The position numbers and the translations under genes are program-made. A stretch of 64,000 nucleotides of DNA from the NCBI RefSeq assembly GCF_000685275.1, contig NZ_ARYK01000005.1, positions 240,541 to 304,540 on the forward strand. Reading direction: 5' to 3'. The notes under the pieces were generated by a model. It searched no databases and was not told the origin of the DNA. It worked only from the letters and a program-made list of their open reading frames with translations. This stretch comes from Hyphomonas johnsonii MHS-2 (GTDB lineage Bacteria; Pseudomonadota; Alphaproteobacteria; Caulobacterales; Hyphomonadaceae). Positions within the stretch are counted from its first letter, which is position 1, and each line of letters starts with the position of its first letter. This document shows, in pieces, positions 26,061 to 34,322 of this stretch.

Positions 26061-27445
26061 TTCTCTGGTTCGGGAAGAAAAAGGCTGAGGACGCAGCGAA
26101 AGCAGCGGGTGCGGCGATGCCGGAACCGGAGCTCTCGGCTGACGAGATTGCTGCCCGCGACGCTGAAATCGCTGCGAAAGAGGCCGAAAAGGCTGAAATT
26201 GAACGCGCAGTCGCCGAGGCGAACAAGGCGTGGGAAGACCGTCAGGCCCGCGAAGCCGCTGAAGCGGAAGCTGAATCCAGGCGACTGGACGACGAGGCGC
26301 GCAAGGCCGAAGCGGCGCGCGCCGAGGCCCTTGCCCGCGCCGACGGTGCCGAAGCCCGGCGTCTTGAGGCCGAGGCGGAAGCGGCCCGCCTGGCCCGCGA
26401 GGAACGCGAAGCGACGCGCGCCAAGGCTGCGGCCGAACTGAAACTCCTGGAAGACCGCCGCGAAGCCGTGCGCCTGCGGGAAGAACGTGAAGCGACCGCG
26501 CGCGCCGCGCTTGAAGCCGAAGCGAATGATCCGGGGTTCGTTGCGAAACTCGGGTCCGGCCTTGCGCGCTCGTCTTCCCGGCTCGGCTCCGGCCTTGCCG
26601 CGTTCAACAAACGCAAGCTGGATGACGAGACACTTGAAGACCTTGAAGACCTGCTGATCACGTCAGACCTCGGCGCCGCCGTTGCCCAGCGCGTGACGAA
26701 GGGCCTGGCGAAGGGGCGCTTCGATCGGGAAATCACCGAAAACGAGATCAAACAGGCCCTGGCGGCCGAAATTGAAGCCGTTCTCGCGCCGCACGAGCAG
26801 GTTGTCGACTTTTCCGACGGCCCGCGCCCGCGTGTGGTGCTGTTCGTTGGCGTCAATGGTTCGGGCAAGACAACGACGATTGGCAAGATCGCGTCGAAAC
26901 TGAAGGACCAGGGCGCCAAGGCCCTGCTGGTGGCAGGCGATACGTTCCGCGCTGCCGCGATTGAACAATTGACCGTCTGGGGCGACCGGGCCGGGATTCC
27001 GGTCATGTCCAAGCCGACCGGCGCGGACGCGGCGGGCCTTGTCTATGAGGCGATGGAACGCGCGAAAGCCGAGGATCTCGACCTCGTCCTCGTCGACACG
27101 GCCGGGCGGCTGCAGAACAAGACGGAACTGATGGCCGAACTCGCCAAGGTGGTTCGTGTTGTCCGCAAGCTCGATCCTGCGGCTCCGCACGATGTCATCC
27201 TCGTGCTGGATGCGACGGTCGGTCAGAATGCCCTCAGCCAGGTCGAGGCGTTCCGCCACACGGCGGGTGTGACGGGACTGGTCATGACCAAACTGGACGG
27301 CACGGCCAAGGGTGGCGTGCTGGTTGCGATTGCCGAGGCGCACGACCTGCCGATCCACTTCATCGGCGTCGGTGAAGGCGCCGATGACCTGCGCCCGTTC
27401 AGCGCCCACGCATTTTCGCACGCACTGGTCGGGGCCATCGACTAG
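26057..27445 (+). CDS. ftsY: Signal recognition particle receptor FtsY
   Basis: GTPase that docks SRP-bound ribosomes at the membrane. The first 165 or so residues are an acidic, alanine-rich, arginine-containing A domain, probably a long coiled coil; then the four-helix N domain (LDDETLEDLEDLLITSDLG) and the G domain with GVNGSGKTTTIGK (G1), DTAGRLQNK (G3) and TKLDGTAKGG (G4). Length 462. Translationally coupled to mtaB, as in relatives. Confidence 0.97.
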   Translation: MILWFGKKKAEDAAKAAGAAMPEPELSADEIAARDAEIAAKEAEKAEIERAVAEANKAWEDRQAREAAEAEAESRRLDDEARKAEAARAEALARADGAEARRLEAEAEAARLAREEREATRAKAAAELKLLEDRREAVRLREEREATARAALEAEANDPGFVAKLGSGLARSSSRLGSGLAAFNKRKLDDETLEDLEDLLITSDLGAAVAQRVTKGLAKGRFDREITENEIKQALAAEIEAVLAPHEQVVDFSDGPRPRVVLFVGVNGSGKTTTIGKIASKLKDQGAKALLVAGDTFRAAAIEQLTVWGDRAGIPVMSKPTGADAAGLVYEAMERAKAEDLDLVLVDTAGRLQNKTELMAELAKVVRVVRKLDPAAPHDVILVLDATVGQNALSQVEAFRHTAGVTGLVMTKLDGTAKGGVLVAIAEAHDLPIHFIGVGEGADDLRPFSAHAFSHALVGAID

Positions 27446-27448
27446 GCT

Positions 27449-27664
27449 TTACTCCGCCGCTTTGGACACGCTCAGTCCATCATCGAAAATCTCTTCGATC
27501 CCGCGCTCGAACAGGCGTGCGATGGCGAAGGCGAGCGGCAGGGACGGGTCATATTTTCCCGTTTCGATGGCATTCACCGACTGGCGCGAAACGTCGAGGC
27601 GGTCGGCCAGTTCTGCCTGGCTCCAGCCGCGTTCTGTCCTCAGGATTCGCAGGATATTGTTCAT
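27449..27664 (-). CDS. XRE-family helix-turn-helix regulator, short
   Basis: A 71-residue protein that is almost only the Cro/CI-type domain (NILRILRTERGWSQAELADRLDVSRQSVNAIETGKYDPS). Such short YozG-like regulators commonly control the gene next to them. It follows the membrane protein gene by four bases on the same strand and converges with ftsY only three bases away. I started it at the ATG before NNILRI; longer frames run into the neighbouring gene. It probably binds the three ATGTAAAG repeats upstream of the operon. Confidence 0.9.
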   Translation of the reverse strand: MNNILRILRTERGWSQAELADRLDVSRQSVNAIETGKYDPSLPLAFAIARLFERGIEEIFDDGLSVSKAAE

Positions 27665-27668
27665 CAAC

Positions 27669-28073
27669 CTAAACCGTCTTGCCAAAAATAGTTCGACACG
27701 AAGCGAGGCCGAACGCAGCGAAATAGGCCGGCCCAAACCAGAAAACGTCCACCGGGCCGATCACTTCGAAAATCTGGAGAAAGCCGACAAGGAAGACCGC
27801 GCAGGCGATAATCGCGCCGCCTTCTGCCAGGGCCCGCATCTGACGGGCGCGGGTATATTCGTCGGTCTCGTAGGTCATCCGGAGACCAGCCCATATGCAC
27901 CCGATGATCGGCGCAGTCGTGGCGATCGCGCAGGCAATCCGCAGCCAGAGCGGCGCCGTGTCCTCATCGAACAGCCATTTCGCCCCGAAGATGACAGCGA
28001 CGTAGATCGCGATCATTGGCCAGAACAGCCGTTTGTACCGCTTGTTTGCCGTGCGAAATCCGAGTGTTGCCAT
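27669..28073 (-). CDS. Four-helix membrane protein paired with XRE regulator
   Basis: A 134-residue protein with four predicted membrane helices (FWPMIAIYVAVIFGAKWLF; ACAIATTAPIIGCIWAGLRM; EGGAIIACAVFLVGFLQIF; VFWFGPAYFAAFGLAS) and a polar loop TYETDEYTRARQMRALAEG between helices 2 and 3. Pairs of a small membrane protein and a short XRE regulator are frequent in Caulobacterales, with unknown function. The gene has a strong AGGAGG and a TTGACA-type promoter carrying repeat operators. Confidence 0.82.
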   Translation of the reverse strand: MATLGFRTANKRYKRLFWPMIAIYVAVIFGAKWLFDEDTAPLWLRIACAIATTAPIIGCIWAGLRMTYETDEYTRARQMRALAEGGAIIACAVFLVGFLQIFEVIGPVDVFWFGPAYFAAFGLASCRTIFGKTV

Positions 28074-28095
28074 GATGGCCTCCTTGTCCAGTGTG

Positions 28096-28142
28096 CTTTA
28101 CATTTAGACAAGGACACTTTACATGTCAAGGGTGCTTTACAT
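28096..28142 (-). promoter_or_regulatory. Promoter with three direct ATGTAAAG repeats for the XRE/membrane-protein operon
   Basis: Read on the minus strand, ATGTAAAG occurs at 28142-28135, 28124-28117 and 28103-28096, extending to ATGTAAAGYRYMC and spaced 18 and 21 bases apart. A TTGACA (28129-28124) with 17-base spacing to TAAATG (28106-28101) overlaps repeats 1 and 2 of the start-proximal group. Repeats overlapping -35 and -10 fit autorepression by the XRE protein encoded second in the operon. The -10 matches consensus only at three positions. Confidence 0.65.
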
Positions 28143-28147
28143 GTTGC

Positions 28148-29887
28148 CTATTCCGCCGCCATTGCCCGCACGGGCGCGGCTTGCGCGCCGCGAACAAGGC
28201 GACCGGGTTTCGCGCCTGTCGGGTCGCCGTCGCGATGGGTCACCTGTCCCGCCAGGAGCGTGGCGGTATAACCGCTGGCTCGCTGCATCAGGCGCCGCCC
28301 GCCGGCAGGCAGGTCGTGCAACACTTCAGGCAGGTGCAGTTTCAGGTTCGCGAAGTCGATGACGTTGAGATCGGCCCGGTATCCCGGCGCGATCAGGCCG
28401 CGATCGTCCAGCCCCATCCAGCGCGCGGTCATCCGTGTCTGGCGGTGGATCAGGTATTCGAGCGGCAGTTTCGGGCCCCGCGTGCGGTCCCTGGCCCAAT
28501 GGGTCAGCATGGTCGTGGTGAAGCTGCCGTCGCAGATCATGCCGACATGCGCGCCGCCGTCTGACAGGCCAGGCAGCGTGGCCGGGCTGTCCATCATCGC
28601 GCGGGCCGGCTCCAGGCTGCCTTGCGAGTAGTTGAGGAAAGGCAGGTACAGCATGCCGCGTCCGTCGCGCTCCAGCATCAGGTCGAGCGCGGCTTCTTCG
28701 TTGCTGACGCCGCGCCGGGCCGCAATCGCTTCGATCGTGCGCTCGGGACCGGGCTCGTAGTCGACCGGGTCGGTCAACTGGAACATCTTGCCGAAGCTGC
28801 GCAGCATGACCTTGAGGAACGGGTTGTCGGTCTGGGGGGCATCGGCCAGCAGGCGCTTGCGGAAGTCTGCATCGTTCAGGCGGCGCACCTTGTCTGCGAA
28901 TGGCAGGTCGGCAATCTCCCTGAATACGGGATACGCACTGAAGGTATTGAGTGTGAGTTCAAGACCGAGCAATACGCCAACCGGGCGGGGAGCGACCTGC
29001 GCCGCCATGGGCAGGCCGTCATCGACAGCCTCTTCGATGGCTGCCAGCAGCTTGCGCCAGCCTTCCGGCGCGACATCGGCCTGCGCCAGCGATACCGACA
29101 GTGGCCGGCCCGAGGCTTCGACGATCCGGCGCAGCATGGCGGCTTCCTTTTGCGGATCGTTGAAGTCCGACACGAATTGCAGCACGCCGCGCCCGGCCTC
29201 GGCGAGGCCCATCGCAATTCCGGTAAGTTCGGCCTCGCTCGCCGTGAGTGTCGGCGTCGGCTGGCCGTCCGAGGTGCGGTGGTTCAGTGTCCGAGACGTC
29301 GAAAACCCGATAGCGCCGGCCATGACGGCAGCTGTCGCAAGGCGCGCCATCTCGGCAATCTCTGCCGCCGTCGCGTCTTCCCGGTTGGCGCCGCGCTCGC
29401 CCATGACATAGACGCGCAGGGCCGCGTGCGGCAGCTGGGCGGCAATGTCGACATCGAATTCGCGCGCTCCCAGGAAGTCCAGGTAATCCGGGAAGCTCTC
29501 CCAGCTCCAGGGCAGGCCTTCGGTCAATACCGGGAAGGGAATGTCCTCGACGCCCTCCATCAGGCGGATCAGCCGGTCATGATCCTCGGCCCGGCACGGC
29601 GCGAAACCCACACCGCAATTGCCCATGACAGCAGTCGTGATGCCGTGCAGCGAGGAGGGGCTGATGGCGCTGTCCCAGGCGGCCTGTCCGTCATAATGGG
29701 TGTGAATGTCGACAAAGCCAGGCGTGACGATCTGGCCGCGGGCGTCGATTTCCTCGCGGCCCGTGCCGTCGACCTTGCCAATGCGCGCAATCACGCCGCC
29801 ATCGACGGCAACATCCATTTCCCTGGGCGGTGCGCCGCTGCCGTCAAAGACCAGCCCGCCGCGCAGGATGATGTCATGAGTGGCCAT
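28148..29887 (-). CDS. N-acyl-D-amino-acid deacylase-like amidohydrolase
   Basis: A 579-residue amidohydrolase-superfamily enzyme (D-aminoacylase branch). It opens with DIILRGGLVFDGSGAPPREMDVAV, a beta-sandwich strand pair, and holds the metal motif FVDIHTHYDGQAAWD and the C-terminal LPGLSDGGAHVGMICD with the catalytic aspartate. No signal peptide, so cytosolic. Relatives hydrolyse N-acyl-D-amino acids or dipeptides; the substrate here is not shown. Start by GAGGGAG upstream of the ATG. It runs into the XRE operon control region and faces EamA. Confidence 0.88.
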   Translation of the reverse strand: MATHDIILRGGLVFDGSGAPPREMDVAVDGGVIARIGKVDGTGREEIDARGQIVTPGFVDIHTHYDGQAAWDSAISPSSLHGITTAVMGNCGVGFAPCRAEDHDRLIRLMEGVEDIPFPVLTEGLPWSWESFPDYLDFLGAREFDVDIAAQLPHAALRVYVMGERGANREDATAAEIAEMARLATAAVMAGAIGFSTSRTLNHRTSDGQPTPTLTASEAELTGIAMGLAEAGRGVLQFVSDFNDPQKEAAMLRRIVEASGRPLSVSLAQADVAPEGWRKLLAAIEEAVDDGLPMAAQVAPRPVGVLLGLELTLNTFSAYPVFREIADLPFADKVRRLNDADFRKRLLADAPQTDNPFLKVMLRSFGKMFQLTDPVDYEPGPERTIEAIAARRGVSNEEAALDLMLERDGRGMLYLPFLNYSQGSLEPARAMMDSPATLPGLSDGGAHVGMICDGSFTTTMLTHWARDRTRGPKLPLEYLIHRQTRMTARWMGLDDRGLIAPGYRADLNVIDFANLKLHLPEVLHDLPAGGRRLMQRASGYTATLLAGQVTHRDGDPTGAKPGRLVRGAQAAPVRAMAAE

Positions 29888-29998
29888 GGCGATCGTCTCC
29901 CTCTTTTCGCCGGAGAATGACCCCGATCGGTCTTTAGTCAAACCCTAACGCCGCGTCGGGCTTTTCGCAGCGCCAAAAGCCGCGCATACAGCGCCGCC

Positions 29999-30874
29999 AT
30001 GACAACTGCCCTGTTTCCTGTTGCGCTCTGCCTTGCCTCGGCCATCTCGCTCGCCGCGACGAATGTCCTGGTCAAGCGCGGCGGGGACGTGCTGACGGCG
30101 CGCATGCTGGTGTCGCTGGTCATGGCCGTCACCGTGCTGCCACTCGTTCCCTTCGTGCCGCTGCCGCCGCGCGAAACATGGCCGCTGATCGCGACGTCCA
30201 TGGTGGCGCACTGGTTCTACCAGTTCAGCGCCGTCCGGGCGATGCACCGGGGTGACCTGTCACTCGTCTTCCCGGTGATGCGCGGCCTCGGCCCGCTTGC
30301 CACGGCCTGCTTTGCCGCCGTCATGCTGCGCGAGACACTCAACCCGATCCAGATGGTCGGCCTGTTTGCGGCGAGTGTCTCGATCATCGTCTTTGCCCTG
30401 CCGACGGGTGCGACCCTGCATGCCCGCCGTCTCGACCGCCGGGCTCTGTTCTGGGCGGTCATGACCGCCGTCGGCGTCGGGCTCTATGCGGTTGCGGATG
30501 CCCGCGCCGCGCGCGAGATGCCCGGCCTGGCGCTGCCCGGCTCCATGACATTCATCGTCTGGTTGTTCCTGATCGACTGGATCGGCGTCACCGTGGTGAC
30601 GGTGTGGCAGCGCAAGGGGCGCCTCCTGCAAACGGTACGCCCCCTGATGCGCGGCGGCCTGATCGCCGGTCTGCTCGGCTCGCTGTCCTATGGCATGGCA
30701 ATTGTCGCCTATACGCTGACGGATGCCGCGATGGTGACGGCGCTACGGGAGACCTCCGTCGTGTTCGCGGCCGGGTTCGGCGCTTTCCTGCTGCACGAAG
30801 GGTTCGGCCCGCGGCGTACCACGGCGGCGGCCGTGCTGGCGTGTGGTCTCGTTGTCATGCAGGCGGCGGGGTGA
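29999..30874 (+). CDS. EamA/DMT-family transporter
   Basis: A 291-residue ten-helix membrane protein with two EamA repeats (ALCLASAISLAATNVLVKRGG, and WFYQFSAVRAMHRGDLSLVFPVMRGLGPL, then the second repeat from about residue 150 ending DAAMVTALRETSVVFAAGFGAFLLHE). It is a paralogue-type transporter, distinct from RarD at 17.7 kb. Substrate unknown. No clear ribosome binding site was seen; the ATG chosen starts just before the first helix. Confidence 0.88.
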   Translation: MTTALFPVALCLASAISLAATNVLVKRGGDVLTARMLVSLVMAVTVLPLVPFVPLPPRETWPLIATSMVAHWFYQFSAVRAMHRGDLSLVFPVMRGLGPLATACFAAVMLRETLNPIQMVGLFAASVSIIVFALPTGATLHARRLDRRALFWAVMTAVGVGLYAVADARAAREMPGLALPGSMTFIVWLFLIDWIGVTVVTVWQRKGRLLQTVRPLMRGGLIAGLLGSLSYGMAIVAYTLTDAAMVTALRETSVVFAAGFGAFLLHEGFGPRRTTAAAVLACGLVVMQAAG

Positions 30875-30954
30875 TCGGGGTCTGGTGGGACAGGGCCCTT
30901 TGTGCAAGACAGTCGCAAAGCATCCAGGGACGGCCCAGCCGCGTAAGACTCCAT

Positions 30955-31596
30955 ATGACAGACACGCCCGAACAGACCGCCGACTCCGTCACCAAAGGCC
31001 GCAAGCCCGGCAATGTCTGGGTAGAGCTTGGGCCGACGCTGGTCTTTGTAGTGATCTACAACGTGCTGCTGCGCTTCCCGGAAGGCGACGGCTTGTTCAC
31101 CAAGGACACGGCACTCTACTGGGCCACCGGCGCGCTGATCGTGATGACGCTCGGCGTGATCATCCAGAAGCTGGTGAAGGGGGAACGGATCCCGCCTTTC
31201 CTGATCATGTCGTCGGCACTGATCGGCACATTCGGCACGATCGGCATCGTGCTGCAGTCGAAAGTGTTCCTGTTCATCAAACCGACCATCATCAACTTCC
31301 TGTTCGCCGGCATCATATTCGGCGGTCTCGCAGTTGGCCGCAATATCTGGAAAATGTTCTTTGACGGCGCGTTCCACCTGCCGGATTTCGCATGGCGCAC
31401 GCTGGCAATACGCTGGGGACTGTATTTTGTCGCCATGGCGATATGGAACATCGTCCTGTGGCAGTTCTTCACCGAGGAAACCTGGGCCAATTGGCGTCTT
31501 GGCAATGTTGCCGTGGGCTTCGTCTTTGCACTCATCAACATTCCCTACACCATGAAACACATGATCGACCCTGATGAGGCCGATACATCGGCCTAA
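30955..31596 (+). CDS. yciB: Inner-membrane septation protein A / YciB (IspZ-type)
   Basis: A 213-residue membrane protein with five or six helices. Motifs of the septation protein A family are present (PTLVFVVIYNVLLRF, GTFGTIGIVLQSKVFLFIKPTIINFLFAGIIFGG and WRTLAIRWGLYFVAMAIWNIVLW). The protein is linked to cell elongation and division in other bacteria. In this window it follows ftsY only after an inserted block of four genes, whereas in relatives ftsY and this gene are closer. It overlaps the convergent Nudix stop by four bases. Confidence 0.93.
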   Translation: MTDTPEQTADSVTKGRKPGNVWVELGPTLVFVVIYNVLLRFPEGDGLFTKDTALYWATGALIVMTLGVIIQKLVKGERIPPFLIMSSALIGTFGTIGIVLQSKVFLFIKPTIINFLFAGIIFGGLAVGRNIWKMFFDGAFHLPDFAWRTLAIRWGLYFVAMAIWNIVLWQFFTEETWANWRLGNVAVGFVFALINIPYTMKHMIDPDEADTSA

Positions 31597-32147
31597 CGGG
31601 TCAGTCTTTCCGTGCCCGGCGGATTGGTAAATGGTGGGAAACCAGATAGGAAACGCGTCTGGGCATAGTGTGTCAGCGCCCAGACCACGGTCGGGAAGGC
31701 GAGTTCGGACCAGGGAATATCCTTCCAGTGAAACAGGCCGACTTCCTCGCTTTCAGGCCCCGCTGCAATACTAGATGCAAGCCTTGCCCGGAACATGACC
31801 TGCACCTGGCTGATGCGGGGCACGGAATAGATCGCGAGAATTTGATCGAGCCGGATATCCGCACAGGCTTCTTCCTGTGCTTCGCGCCGCGCAGCGTCTT
31901 CAACCGTCTCGCTTTGCTCCATGAATCCTGCCGGAAGCGTCCAGAATCCCTTGCGCGGCTCGATGGCGCGCTTGCAAAGCAGGACCCTGTCATCGCGCGT
32001 GACAACTGAACCTGCGACGATCCGCGGGTTGACATAGTCGATAAAACCGCACGTGTCACAAACGCGCCGCGACCGATCGTCACCTTTCGGCACGCGCATA
32101 ATAAATACAGGCCTTTTGGAACCTTTTGCTAATTGATCCGTCATCAA
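31593..32147 (-). CDS. Nudix hydrolase with N-terminal zinc ribbon
   Basis: A 184-residue protein. The Nudix box reads GFMEQSETVEDAARREAQEE (G-x5-E-x7-REAxEE), preceded by a zinc-ribbon-like CDTCGFIDYVNPRIV at about residue 30. This layout, with a WTLPAGFMEQ lead-in, resembles NADH pyrophosphatase-like and ADP-ribose pyrophosphatase-like enzymes that act on NDP-X molecules; the substrate is not certain. Several ATG codons are possible; the first two are adjacent and fit best. Diverges from the MarR gene. Confidence 0.9.
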   Translation of the reverse strand: MMTDQLAKGSKRPVFIMRVPKGDDRSRRVCDTCGFIDYVNPRIVAGSVVTRDDRVLLCKRAIEPRKGFWTLPAGFMEQSETVEDAARREAQEEACADIRLDQILAIYSVPRISQVQVMFRARLASSIAAGPESEEVGLFHWKDIPWSELAFPTVVWALTHYAQTRFLSGFPPFTNPPGTERLTR

Positions 32148-32158
32148 ATCTTCAACCT

Positions 32159-32269
32159 ATGTCTCGTATGGAGAAAACCGTTGATCCGCACACGGGCGAG
32201 CTGTTTAAAGGCCGCATAGACAAGTTTTTGGCGAATTCACGCCAACCAGACCAGGAAAGTAGACACTAA
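32159..32269 (+). CDS. Possible small protein upstream of the MarR gene
   Basis: A 36-codon open frame that ends one base before the MarR ATG. The translation begins MSRMEKTVDPHTGELFKGR and continues through a helical, basic stretch (IDKFLANSRQ). The composition is ordinary, not the extreme arginine or alanine of random high-GC frames, and its end fits tightly against the MarR start. It has no strong ribosome binding site, so it could equally be leader RNA. Confidence 0.3.
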   Translation: MSRMEKTVDPHTGELFKGRIDKFLANSRQPDQESRH

Positions 32270-32270
32270 A

Positions 32271-32879
32271 ATGGCAACGACAACCAGTTTCAATCTCAAC
32301 AAATCACCGAGTCACTTGCTGCACCGCGCCCAGCAAATCGCTGCGAACCACTCCGCGTCGGCACTGAAGGCTGCCGGCGTCACGCTGCGCCAGTTTTCGG
32401 TGCTCGCCGCGCTTTCGGGCAATGAAGGCGTCAGCCAGTCTGATCTCGTGAACGCAACCGGCATCGACCGGTCGACGCTCGCCGACATGGTCGCCCGCAT
32501 GGAAAAGGCCGGCCTGATCAAGCGCGTCGCCTCGAAAACCGATGCCCGCGCCAAGTCCGTCTCGCTGATGGCAAAAGGTCGCAAGGCGCTGGACAAGGCG
32601 CAACCGGCTGTTGACGCGGCTGATGCCGCCCTGTTCGACGCCATGCCGAAAACCAAGCAGGACGCGCTCCTGTCGGGCCTTTCGAAGCTGGTTGAAGATA
32701 CCGAAGCGGCGGCTGCAAAGCCTGCTGCGGCAGAGGCACCTGCGGTTGTGCGTGCGCGGCCGAAGACCGCTACCAAGCGGAAAGCCGTGAAAGCCAAGCC
32801 AAGGGCAAAATCCAAGGCCGCAGCGGAAAAGGCGCCGGTCTTGAAAGCCAAGCCGAAAGCCAAAAAGAAGAAGAAATAA
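32271..32879 (+). CDS. MarR-family regulator with a histone-H1-like basic tail
   Basis: A 202-residue protein. Residues about 30-130 form a winged-helix domain of MarR type (LRQFSVLAALSGNEGVSQSDLVNATGIDRSTLADMVARMEKAGLI, then wing KTDARAKSVSLMAKG). From about residue 140 the chain is alanine, lysine, arginine and proline rich, ending KPKAKKKKK, which resembles histone-H1/AlgP-like tails. The tail would bind DNA without sequence preference. AGGAAAG precedes the ATG. It converges with ccmG just 6 bases downstream. Confidence 0.9.
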   Translation: MATTTSFNLNKSPSHLLHRAQQIAANHSASALKAAGVTLRQFSVLAALSGNEGVSQSDLVNATGIDRSTLADMVARMEKAGLIKRVASKTDARAKSVSLMAKGRKALDKAQPAVDAADAALFDAMPKTKQDALLSGLSKLVEDTEAAAAKPAAAEAPAVVRARPKTATKRKAVKAKPRAKSKAAAEKAPVLKAKPKAKKKKK

Positions 32880-32885
32880 TTCCCG

Positions 32886-33410
32886 TCAGGGTTCGCGGGG
32901 CGCGTTCAGCGCCCCGCTCACCTCGCGCACGGCCTTGGCGTCCAGCGGACCCGGTACGTGCAGGAGGATTTTGCCTTCGTGCGAGATGACGAAGGTTTCC
33001 GGTACGCCGGTCAACCCGAAATCGAGACCGCCCTGCCCGTCAGGGTCCAGCGCCACCCCGGCAAAGGGGTTGCCCATGCGGTCAAGGAAACCGGCGCCAT
33101 TTTCGGGGCTGTCCTTGTAGAGTATTCCGTAAACCCGGCCCGGGAACGCCTTTGACAGGGCAACCAGCTGCGGATGTTCTGCCTCGCACGGCGCGCACCA
33201 GCTCGCAAACAGGTTCACGACGATTGCCGCGTCTCCCGGGGGCTGCGAATAGGTCACCACGCCGCCTTCCATTGTTTCGAATGCCCGGTCCGGTGCGTCG
33301 CGGGAGACGCGCTCGAATTCGCCCTTTTGGGGACTCAGCAGCTGCGACAGCCCGAGTCCGGCGAACAGGAGGAGTGCGATTACAGGCAAGGCGGCCAGCC
33401 AGCGAGTCAT
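32886..33410 (-). CDS. ccmG: Cytochrome c biogenesis thiol:disulfide interchange protein CcmG (DsbE)
   Basis: Membrane-anchored periplasmic thioredoxin-fold reductant that keeps apocytochrome c cysteines reduced. N-terminal helix residues 5-25, then the thioredoxin domain with WCAPC (C72 and C75) in FASWCAPCEAEHP and cis-proline segment GVPETFVISHEG. 174 residues, normal. It overlaps ccmD by four bases and closes the ccmA-ccmB-ccmC-ccmD-ccmG operon on the minus strand. Confidence 0.95.
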   Translation of the reverse strand: MTRWLAALPVIALLLFAGLGLSQLLSPQKGEFERVSRDAPDRAFETMEGGVVTYSQPPGDAAIVVNLFASWCAPCEAEHPQLVALSKAFPGRVYGILYKDSPENGAGFLDRMGNPFAGVALDPDGQGGLDFGLTGVPETFVISHEGKILLHVPGPLDAKAVREVSGALNAPREP

Positions 33411-33571
33411 TCCTTGTCCCCTTCATCCAGCGTCAGGCGCGCGAGTTCGGCCCTGGCTGCGCGCGCCCGCAGGACAACGCCGAGCAGCGCGCCGCCGATC
33501 AGTACAAGCCCGAGGCCATAGCAGGCCCAGATATAGGCCGCGTTCTTGTCGAAGGCCGGAATGATCTCCAT
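33407..33571 (-). CDS. ccmD: Heme exporter protein CcmD
   Basis: A 54-residue protein with one membrane helix (AAYIWACYGLGLVLIGGALLGVVLRARAARAEL) and a charged tail, as expected for CcmD, the small subunit that helps CcmC load haem on CcmE. It starts where ccmC stops (shared base) and its stop overlaps ccmG. No strict motif exists for the family; the call rests on size, single helix with a tyrosine, and position. Confidence 0.88.
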   Translation of the reverse strand: MEIIPAFDKNAAYIWACYGLGLVLIGGALLGVVLRARAARAELARLTLDEGDKE

Positions 33572-34302
33572 CAAGCGCCCGCCAGCAGACGTGCGCGCTG
33601 GCGCGCCGCGCGCCGCGTCCATATTTCAGCCCGCATCAGGGTCATCACCATGGCGCCGAACAGCAGCGAATGACCGAGGCCGCTCATCAGCAGCGGCCAG
33701 AGATAGACCGCCGCCATTTTCGGCCCTTCGGCGGTCAGTACACTGGAATCCTGGTGAAGCGACGTGAAGAGATCGACCGAAAACTTGATCAGCGGCACGT
33801 TGATGGCGCCGACCATGGCGAGGATCGCCCCGGCCCGCGCGGCTTTCTGGCGCGAATCCATTGCGGCCCGCAACGCCATGTAGCCAAGGAACAGGAAGAA
33901 CAGGAACAGCACGCTCATCATCCGTGCATCATCCCATTGCCACCATGTGCCCCAGGTCGGCTTGCCCCAGATTGATCCGGTCGCAAGGCACAACGCGGTC
34001 CAGACAGCGCCGAGCGGTGCAATGGCCTTGGCCGCGATGTCGGCAAGTTCATGGCGCCAGATGAACCAGACGAAGCTGGCTGACGCCATGGCGGTATAGC
34101 TCGCCATTGCCAGCCAGGCCGCCGGGACGTGCACGAACATGACACGCATGATGTCACCGCCCTGCACCTCGTCCTTCGGCACCACATACAGGCCCTGCCA
34201 GAGGCCCCAGGCGATCAGCCCGGCGCCGAGCAGGTAAAAGACCGGTGCCAGCCATTTCGACAGGGCCAGGAACCGGTGCGGATTTGCGAACGCAGATAAC
34301 AT
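33571..34302 (-). CDS. ccmC: Heme exporter protein CcmC
   Basis: Six-helix haem-handling membrane protein that passes haem to CcmE. The tryptophan-rich WGTWWQWDDARMMSVL loop is diagnostic, with conserved histidines in FVHVPAAW and SLLFGAM regions. 243 residues. Start chosen at ATG before LSAFANPHRF; a TTG eight codons upstream overlaps ccmB and is possible. Member of the ccmABCDG operon; CcmE, F and H are not in this window. Confidence 0.94.
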   Translation of the reverse strand: MLSAFANPHRFLALSKWLAPVFYLLGAGLIAWGLWQGLYVVPKDEVQGGDIMRVMFVHVPAAWLAMASYTAMASASFVWFIWRHELADIAAKAIAPLGAVWTALCLATGSIWGKPTWGTWWQWDDARMMSVLFLFFLFLGYMALRAAMDSRQKAARAGAILAMVGAINVPLIKFSVDLFTSLHQDSSVLTAEGPKMAAVYLWPLLMSGLGHSLLFGAMVMTLMRAEIWTRRAARQRARLLAGA

Positions 34303-34322
34303 GCCCACCAGATAGCCTCCCC

